A DNA stretch of 18,721 bases, from contig DAOWOP010000037.1 of the NCBI GenBank assembly GCA_030642005.1, forward strand, positions 1 through 18,721, in the 5' to 3' direction. Within the stretch, counting starts at the first letter, position 1. Every line of letters starts with the position of its first letter. This DNA is from Planctomycetales bacterium. GTDB lineage: Bacteria; Planctomycetota; Phycisphaerae; SM23-33. Under the pieces are notes generated by a model that made no database searches, was not told the DNA's origin, and saw only the letters and a list, made by a program, of their open reading frames with translations. The position numbers and the translations under genes were made by a program. This document shows, piece after piece, positions 15,052 to 18,721 of the stretch.

Positions 15052-16029
15052 TTACGCCTGTCGGCGCTTGCGGATGTAACCGGCCAGACCACTAACGCCC
15101 AGGAACAACCCCAGCATCGTTACCGGCTCGGGAATATAAACAGAAGCCGTAATCGGATCTGAAGAACTTATGTCCCAATCAGGATAAAGGCTTTGGGCAT
15201 GAGTGGTTGTGTGTAGCCGAAGGTGCGAACAGCCTCCGTACCCGGGCATAAACGGGAAGGCCATCAGGAAATCATCGTCACCCAGCCCGTCTGTTTCGTT
15301 CCAGGGCATACCCGTATCCAATTCAATATAGGTTACGAAGTCGCCCTTCAAGCCTACGGGGTTGAAGAAAACGTCGATCTCCCAAGCCGCTCCACAGCAT
15401 TCCTTGCTGCTACCGGTCAGGACCAGTTCGCCAATGGGATTATGGTCGGCGTCATAGCCGATCGTTTCGAACTTGTCCACGTCGAATCGATCGACCAAGC
15501 CGTTATGGCCACCGTTAAACGTGCCCCAGTCCTGGTACCATATCTTGTATTCGTCATTGGACGAATGGATCAACTGCAGGTTCGCCTCGGGAACACCAGT
15601 GGTGTTGACAAAGAAAACCTCGTCATCCTGGCGTCCGTAGAAGATGCCCACGATCTCTTTCCCACCGTCGCCGTCATGCCACAGAAGGTTCTCCGGCGTG
15701 GCCGAGTCCATGTTGCAGTACCCCACCCTTTCGGCGGAATAAACCTCGTGGATTTTGAAAACGCCGAACGAAGTCTCATTCTCCTCAAGACCGGGGTTGG
15801 CGTACCACTGGAGTTCGTTCGTGGGATCGGTGTACCAGGTTCCCGTTGCCGCCGGGGTTACCCCGTTTGCCAGATAGCCTGTGTAAAGTCTGGCGGCGTC
15901 AAGGTTTTTCATGTGCATGAACACGTCGCCGGCGAACGGCGGGTCGCTACCGATGCTTCCGGCCCCGGCCGTGGCGTTCACGACCAGCATCAGGCCTACT
16001 GTTACTGCTATCAATTTCAGATATTTCAT
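15052..16029 (-). CDS. PEP-CTERM surface protein, unknown ectodomain
   Basis: The 325-residue protein has a signal peptide (MKYLKLIAVTVGLMLVVNATAGA, about 1-23), a secreted domain of about 270 residues, and a C-terminal sorting tail. The tail has PEP at 300-302, the hydrophobic stretch VTMLGLFLGVSGLAGY and the basic end IRKRRQA. Exosortase is known to recognise this tail and process such proteins during export. The ectodomain is rich in Asp, Gly and aromatic residues and has a few Cys (CCG); I do not recognise a named domain. AAGGAG lies seven bases ahead of the ATG. A palindromic hairpin (16055-16074) sits in the leader. Probably an envelope or matrix protein of the EPS layer. Confidence 0.88.
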   Translation of the reverse strand: MKYLKLIAVTVGLMLVVNATAGAGSIGSDPPFAGDVFMHMKNLDAARLYTGYLANGVTPAATGTWYTDPTNELQWYANPGLEENETSFGVFKIHEVYSAERVGYCNMDSATPENLLWHDGDGGKEIVGIFYGRQDDEVFFVNTTGVPEANLQLIHSSNDEYKIWYQDWGTFNGGHNGLVDRFDVDKFETIGYDADHNPIGELVLTGSSKECCGAAWEIDVFFNPVGLKGDFVTYIELDTGMPWNETDGLGDDDFLMAFPFMPGYGGCSHLRLHTTTHAQSLYPDWDISSSDPITASVYIPEPVTMLGLFLGVSGLAGYIRKRRQA

Positions 16030-16335
16030 GCTTTTACTCCTTTTCCTGCTTCGTCTGTAACGTTTGCGTTACAGAATTCCTCTGGCTGCTGTTTCTTCCC
16101 TCGGCTTTGTCGGTTACACGTTGCGAACTGATACCAACCACGCTCGCTGCCGGGGGAATAATTCAATCTTCGTCGGTCAGGCAGCAGCCTTACCTGATAC
16201 GACGATTTATCCAATAACCGCACGTTTCTGGCCGATGCCACCTCCTTTCCTTGTTTTACCTGCTGAATCTTTCATGTTCATACTGCCTTTAATGTTTTCA
16301 ATACTTCATAAGTCCCAAAGCAACGTGATGGTAAA
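16030..16335 (-). other. Spacer between the two PEP-CTERM genes
   Basis: This 306-bp spacer holds the hairpin at 16055-16074 and an A+T-rich part at 16255-16335 that could contain the promoter of the leftward PEP-CTERM gene, though I find no clear -35/-10 pair. An open frame of 71 codons starting with GTG at 16241 runs into the next gene with an ATGA overlap, but its start lies directly on its GGAG and its product looks non-protein-like. Confidence 0.55.
16055..16074. promoter_or_regulatory. Perfect palindrome in the leader of the PEP-CTERM gene
   Basis: CTGTAACG-TTTG-CGTTACAG is a perfect 8-bp inverted repeat with a 4-nt spacer, 26 bp before the start codon of the leftward gene. It could be a dimer-binding operator or an mRNA hairpin that affects access to the AAGGAG site. 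No second copy was seen before the other PEP-CTERM gene. Confidence 0.5.
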
Positions 16336-17193
16336 TCACGCGCATCTGCGCTTCCGAGCGTACCCGGCCAGGCCGGCGACGCCCATCCCTACAGCCAGCA
16401 TCGTCAGAGGTTCGGGGATCGGAGGTGGCGGCGGCGAGCCGCCAAGTTGCGAGATATACACCGTGCTGTCCAGCACCATGTCTGAAGTATCCGCGATGAT
16501 GATCGTCAGCGTGTTATCTTGGGATTCATCGCCGACGAAAGCGCTGAAAGTGTGAAGAACTCTGTCATTAAGGATGCCGTCCAGTTCCGTTCCCGGGATT
16601 GGGGCAAAATCCGGGTGATCAATATTGACCGGGTCACCGTCCACAAAGGCGATGTTGGACTGGTTGACGTAGAGCCCAAACCCGTCAATATATGTAGTGC
16701 CGACAAATTCGGGATACTCTTCGGAACCGAAAACGACATTAAAGTACACAGTGTCGTAGCCGGGCTTCATGTTAAACGTGATGTCCAACTGCGTAACATC
16801 GTTGTGGTCATACGAGCCGCCTGTAATCGGGTCGAGCAACGCCTCCTGCGCCGACGTCGCAGGTACCCACCACGCCGTCGTCGTGCCGCTAGCGATGTTC
16901 GGTCCGTCCGCGTAATCCGCAACGCTTCCGGTGCTGAGAATAATCCCCGGCCCCATCGTAGCGCTGTAAGTTCCGCTCGGGTTAGTATATGTCCCGGACG
17001 AGGCTGTTCCCAAGTCGGCATCCACATGCCCGCTCAGGACAGCACTTGTAACGATAAGCCCGGCTCCGCCGAAATTTGTAACGGTATTCGCCAGGACATC
17101 AGGATCGGTTTCCACAGTAACCGTGATACCCTGGGCCGAGACCGCCACAGCCAACATCAGGCCCGCTGCTGCAAGTAGTGTTACGTATCTCAT
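16336..17193 (-). CDS. PEP-CTERM protein with choice-of-anchor L domain
   Basis: The 285-residue protein has a signal peptide (about 1-20, MRYVTLLAAAGLMLAVAVSA). The ectodomain resembles the 'choice-of-anchor L' family: GPGIILSTGSVADYADGPN (81-99), VVFGSEEYPEFVG (153-165) and DGFGLYVN are its typical segments. A Pro-rich linker (PPPPPIPEP) leads to the sorting tail with PEP at 260-262, LTMLAVGMGVAGLAGY and ARKRRCA. The domain name reflects that homologues end in different anchors; its ligand is unknown. AAAGGAG lies eight bases before the ATG. The gene runs in the same direction as the next PEP-CTERM gene but is 306 bp away, so separate transcription is likely. Confidence 0.92.
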   Translation of the reverse strand: MRYVTLLAAAGLMLAVAVSAQGITVTVETDPDVLANTVTNFGGAGLIVTSAVLSGHVDADLGTASSGTYTNPSGTYSATMGPGIILSTGSVADYADGPNIASGTTTAWWVPATSAQEALLDPITGGSYDHNDVTQLDITFNMKPGYDTVYFNVVFGSEEYPEFVGTTYIDGFGLYVNQSNIAFVDGDPVNIDHPDFAPIPGTELDGILNDRVLHTFSAFVGDESQDNTLTIIIADTSDMVLDSTVYISQLGGSPPPPPIPEPLTMLAVGMGVAGLAGYARKRRCA

Positions 17194-17268
17194 GTCTTCT
17201 GCTCCTTTCCCTGCCCCTTCATTCGAGGCAGTCTTTCTTTACCGCCGTTTCCATCCTTATATTCCGTC

Positions 17269-17290
17269 GCACAGGCTACGAGCCTTGTGC
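17269..17290. repeat. Hairpin upstream of the choice-of-anchor L gene
   Basis: GCACAGGCT and AGCCTTGTGC pair around ACG with one bulged base. The stem is 76 bp before the start codon of the leftward gene and just beyond the stop of the PEP-CTERM tail remnant, so it may end the upstream transcript or lie in the leader of the next gene. Confidence 0.45.
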
Positions 17291-17305
17291 TTCTGTACCA
17301 TCAAA

Positions 17306-17347
17306 TTACGCCTTTTCCCGCTTCCGGACGTACCCCGCCAGCCCGGC
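17306..17347 (-). pseudogene. Orphan 3' end of a PEP-CTERM gene
   Basis: The minus strand here encodes AGLAGYVRKREKA followed by TAA. The two intact proteins nearby end SGLAGYIRKRRQA and AGLAGYARKRRCA, so nine or more of 13 residues and the stop position agree. The DNA is also similar to the 16336-17193 gene (GGGCTGGCGGGGTACG against GGCCTGGCCGGGTACG). No PEP, signal peptide or ectodomain precedes it in frame; a stop lies about 50 bp upstream, within the sugar transferase gene. It begins eight bases after the stop of that gene, in a different frame. It is either a remnant of a destroyed PEP-CTERM gene or a displaced half of the motif now found at the start of the sugar transferase. Confidence 0.75.
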
Positions 17348-17354
17348 CCTTTCA

Positions 17355-18011
17355 TCAATGAGTCTCCTTGTCATTGAGTTTGGTCATAGTCGCCGCCATG
17401 ATTCGCAATTCTTTGCTCCATTTGCGGTGTTCGATGTACTCCAGGTCCGCCTCTAGTTTGCGTTTAAAGGCCTTGACGGTCGTATCGTAGCCGTTACGGA
17501 CCTGTGCCAGCCCTGTGATTCCCGGGCGGACGACTTGTCGCTTCCTGACTTCGGGATAACGTTTTTCCAACTCGGCGAGAATTTCGGGGCGTTCCGGCCT
17601 GGGGCCGACAAGGGACATCTCTCCCTTGATTACATTAACGAGTTGAGGCAGTTCATCCATGTGACTGCGACGCATCCACTGGCATGGTCGAATCACCCGC
17701 GGATCATTGTCGCAAGCCCAGACGGCCCCGGTGGTCGATTCGGCATCGACGTGCATTGTCCGCATCTTGTACATCCAGAACGGCTTGGCGTCCTTGCCGA
17801 GGCGAACCTGCCTGTAGAAGACGGGACCCTTGCTCGATACCTTGATGATAACCGCGCAGACTGCCAGAATCGGCAGCGAGAGCACCAGAGCGATGGTTCC
17901 GAGGATGATGTCCACGACCTCTTTTGCCATCTCGAAATACCGGCGCGCCAGATGTGTCATCAAACCGGCGATGCCTCCTCCTACCGCAACGAGTGTTATC
18001 GGTTCAGGCAT
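17355..18011 (-). CDS. Bacterial sugar transferase (initiating phosphoglycosyl transferase) with N-terminal PEP-CTERM-like segment
   Basis: The 218-residue enzyme is a PglC-like monotopic sugar-1-phosphate transferase (PF02397) that would place the first sugar phosphate of the EPS repeat on undecaprenyl phosphate. Motifs are the membrane segment at 32-57, KGPVFYRQVRLG (61-72), YKMRTM, the catalytic Asp-Glu in MDELPQL (D119, E120), SLVGPRPERPE (133-143) and RPGITGLAQV (162-171). The large N-terminal membrane domain of WcaJ/WbaP types is absent. Instead the protein begins MPEPITLVAVGGGIAGL and LARR, closely resembling the PEP-CTERM tails of the neighbouring genes. GGGGGG lies 4-5 bases before ATG 18011; an in-frame ATG at 18059 is possible. 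The catalytic domain is complete and likely active. Confidence 0.9.
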   Translation of the reverse strand: MPEPITLVAVGGGIAGLMTHLARRYFEMAKEVVDIILGTIALVLSLPILAVCAVIIKVSSKGPVFYRQVRLGKDAKPFWMYKMRTMHVDAESTTGAVWACDNDPRVIRPCQWMRRSHMDELPQLVNVIKGEMSLVGPRPERPEILAELEKRYPEVRKRQVVRPGITGLAQVRNGYDTTVKAFKRKLEADLEYIEHRKWSKELRIMAATMTKLNDKETH

Positions 18012-18048
18012 AATACCCCCCTTTTCCTGATTGTGGACACCGACCGAA

Positions 18049-18068
18049 CTTTCGGGCAAACCCGAAGG
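18049..18068. repeat. Hairpin in the leader of the sugar transferase gene
   Basis: CTTTCGGG and CCCGAAGG pair over eight positions (one G-T) around CAAA, about 40 bp before the sugar transferase start. It also lies just upstream of the opposing promoter at 18076-18105, so it may be an operator or leader hairpin. Confidence 0.4.
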
Positions 18069-18075
18069 AAAACAC

Positions 18076-18105
18076 TTGAAACCGAGCTGGTTTTTGACGT
18101 ATAAT
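18076..18105 (+). promoter_or_regulatory. Strong candidate sigma70-type promoter of a small RNA
   Basis: TTGAAA (18076-18081) and a perfect TATAAT (18100-18105) are separated by 18 bases on the plus strand. This is the best promoter match in the window. It points away from the sugar transferase gene and has no plausible plus-strand protein gene downstream; the transcript would start near 18112 and meet a terminator at 18155-18206. Confidence 0.6.
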
Positions 18106-18111
18106 TAACAT

Positions 18112-18206
18112 ATGGCTCACTGGAGCGGGCGCGCAAGCACCCGCCCCGGTCCCTGCGGTGGACCAGCACAAGCAGTCAAGGCATGTTGCTGGTTCGCCGC
18201 TTTTTT
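18112..18206 (+). ncRNA. Predicted small noncoding RNA, about 95 nt
   Basis: A promoter, a structured body and a terminator follow one another within 131 bp. The 5' hairpin (18122-18147) pairs GCGGG with CCCGC, continues inward to a GC/GC pair capped by a GCAA (GNRA) tetraloop, and outward to two further G-C pairs past a mismatch. The 3' part is a 14-bp terminator stem with an 18-nt loop, then six T. No start codon with a ribosome site lies in the interval. It does not fold as a tRNA and I do not recognise it as a known RNA family. A regulatory role for the neighbouring EPS or PEP-CTERM genes would be guesswork. Confidence 0.5.
18155..18206 (+). terminator. Rho-independent terminator
   Basis: GCGGTGGACCAGCA (18155-18168) pairs with TGCTGGTTCGCCGC (18187-18200) over 14 positions, two of them G-U pairs as RNA. 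Six T follow at once (18201-18206), then ATTC. This is a textbook plus-strand terminator. The wobble pairs make it specific to the plus-strand RNA, as the minus-strand stem would carry A-C mismatches. Confidence 0.8.
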
Positions 18207-18221
18207 ATTCTATTGCGATGA

Positions 18222-18380
18222 TTACTCCTCCAGCATAACACGAATGGCAAATGGTTCGACCACGATCGTCCCTGTAGTACGGTCGCATATGCCATAAACA
18301 GAACATAACAATACCATCCCTGAACACTCCTCTTCGCGTATCCGATGCTGGACGTGGCGAATAAATCCTCTTGCCTGCAT
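18222..18380 (-). CDS. Possible small protein, 52 residues, unknown
   Basis: The frame starts MQARGFIRHVQHRIREEECS and ends RVMLEE, just 15 bases from the end of the predicted small RNA on the other strand. AAGGAGG lies two bases ahead of the ATG, an excellent but close ribosome site. The frame is open further upstream to an ATG at 18542, which has no ribosome site. A promoter-like pair lies at 18429-18456. I do not recognise the protein; it has no TM helix or signal peptide. The evidence is a ribosome site plus a promoter-like sequence, so it may not be a gene. Confidence 0.35.
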   Translation of the reverse strand: MQARGFIRHVQHRIREEECSGMVLLCSVYGICDRTTGTIVVEPFAIRVMLEE

Positions 18381-18428
18381 AACCTCCTTGTTTGACAAGA
18401 GCCGCACAACCTCCCTGACGATTATATA

Positions 18429-18456
18429 CTTATACCACAAATCCCGATTTTTGCAA
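18429..18456 (-). promoter_or_regulatory. Weak promoter candidate for the 52-residue frame
   Basis: On the minus strand TTGCAA (18456-18451) and TATAAG (18434-18429) are 16 bases apart; a perfect TATAAT also lies at 18426-18421 but with too long a spacer. The -35 box is in the loop of the hairpin at 18443-18469. Confidence 0.3.
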
Positions 18457-18469
18457 GATAAAAATCGGG
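18443..18469. repeat. Perfect 10-bp inverted repeat
   Basis: CCCGATTTTT (18443-18452) and AAAAATCGGG (18460-18469) are exact complements around a 7-nt spacer. A third copy of the AAAAATCGGG half lies at 18663-18672. It could be an operator overlapping the weak promoter, or a stem in a transcript. Confidence 0.6.
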
Positions 18470-18552
18470 CTGCGTAAAATTTTTTCTGTAAGTCATTATA
18501 GGAGTTACATAAGCGGGTCAATCGTTCTTTTCCGCGTGGCATGGTTCAAACC

Positions 18553-18619
18553 TGGGGGCAGGTCCAGATGTATCGTTATCTCTCATTCCAGTTGGTACAT
18601 AAAATGGGGGCAGGCCAGA
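18553..18619 (+). repeat. Two imperfect direct repeats, TGGGGGCAGG(T)CCAGA
   Basis: TGGGGGCAGGTCCAGA begins at 18553 and TGGGGGCAGGCCAGA at 18605, differing by one base, 52 bp apart. Similar G-rich boxes often flank small IS200-like or REP-associated transposase genes, but no transposase is visible here, so that link is a guess. Confidence 0.55.
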
Positions 18620-18721
18620 ATTTCCGTTTTTCGTCCACATTCGCGCGCGCAAACGTGAACGAAAAAATCGGGGGAGACGAAAAAAGCAAAAAAACTTTTC
18701 CTATGGCCACCAAGGACTTAC

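Larger units (their letters stand above)
18381..18721. other. Right-end region without a recognisable gene
   Basis: No convincing gene is seen here apart from the upstream end of the small frame at 18222-18380. The region is AT-rich with long A and T runs near the right edge, and holds a hairpin at 18443-18469 and a pair of G-rich direct repeats at 18553-18619. AAAAATCGGG of the hairpin recurs at 18663-18672. Confidence 0.5.

Noticed and set aside
16026..16241. 71-codon frame ending in an ATGA overlap with the PEP-CTERM gene
   Set aside because: The GTG start lies directly on its own GGAG, composition is not protein-like, and it contains the regulatory palindrome; the overlap is probably accidental.
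18112..18206. tRNA-like GGTTCG motif in the predicted small RNA
   Set aside because: No acceptor, D or anticodon stems can be formed; the motif is part of the terminator stem.

Overview
The window looks like part of a chromosome from a PEP-CTERM/exosortase bacterium, most likely a planctomycete of the Phycisphaerae or Sedimentisphaerales type. This rests on gene families and moderately high GC, not on an rRNA or other marker gene. It carries two complete surface proteins with a C-terminal PEP-CTERM sorting tail, the remnant of a third tail, and a set of exopolysaccharide (EPS) genes of the kind that accompany exosortase. No exosortase gene is in the window; it may lie beyond the left edge.

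Layout. (1) Positions 1-5116, minus strand: an EPS export operon read right to left, Wza-like lipoprotein, Wzz/GNVR chain-length protein, ExeA-like ATPase, CpsD-like tyrosine kinase, and a FemAB-like protein cut by the window edge. (2) 5117-5600: a divergent regulatory region with a good sigma70-type promoter toward the EPS operon and three copies of a GTGCAA-type motif. (3) 5601-12937, plus strand: a PilZ protein, then a tight run of an HlyD-like adaptor, FtsX-like permease and ABC ATPase (same gene order as DevBCA exporters), an amidohydrolase, a PaaK/CapK-like adenylating enzyme and a ThiF/E1-like adenylyltransferase. (4) 12944-13879, minus strand: a FeeM/LuxI-like N-acyltransferase that converges on the ThiF-like gene with a 6-bp gap. 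(5) 14106-14351: a small AT-rich membrane-protein gene, followed by about 700 bp without a convincing gene but with strong hairpins. (6) 15052-17193, minus strand: two PEP-CTERM protein genes. (7) 17306-18011: an isolated PEP-CTERM tail and a sugar transferase whose own N-terminus looks like a PEP-CTERM motif. (8) 18076-18206, plus strand: a promoter, a structured region and a textbook terminator that together predict a small RNA of about 95 nt. (9) 18222-18721: one doubtful small gene and short repeats.

How it may work together. The left operon and the sugar transferase would begin, assemble and export an exopolysaccharide, and the PEP-CTERM proteins would be sorted to the envelope in the same system. 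The PilZ protein offers a c-di-GMP input. The central cluster combines fatty-acyl transfer (FeeM-like), two carboxylate-activating enzymes (PaaK-like and ThiF-like), a hydrolase and a dedicated ABC exporter. That is what one would expect of a pathway that makes and exports a modified N-acyl amino acid or similar lipid. The product is inferred; no characterised pathway with this exact set is known to me.

The most unusual observations are the split PEP-CTERM motif around the sugar transferase, the predicted small RNA beside it, and the acyl/adenylation/export cluster.
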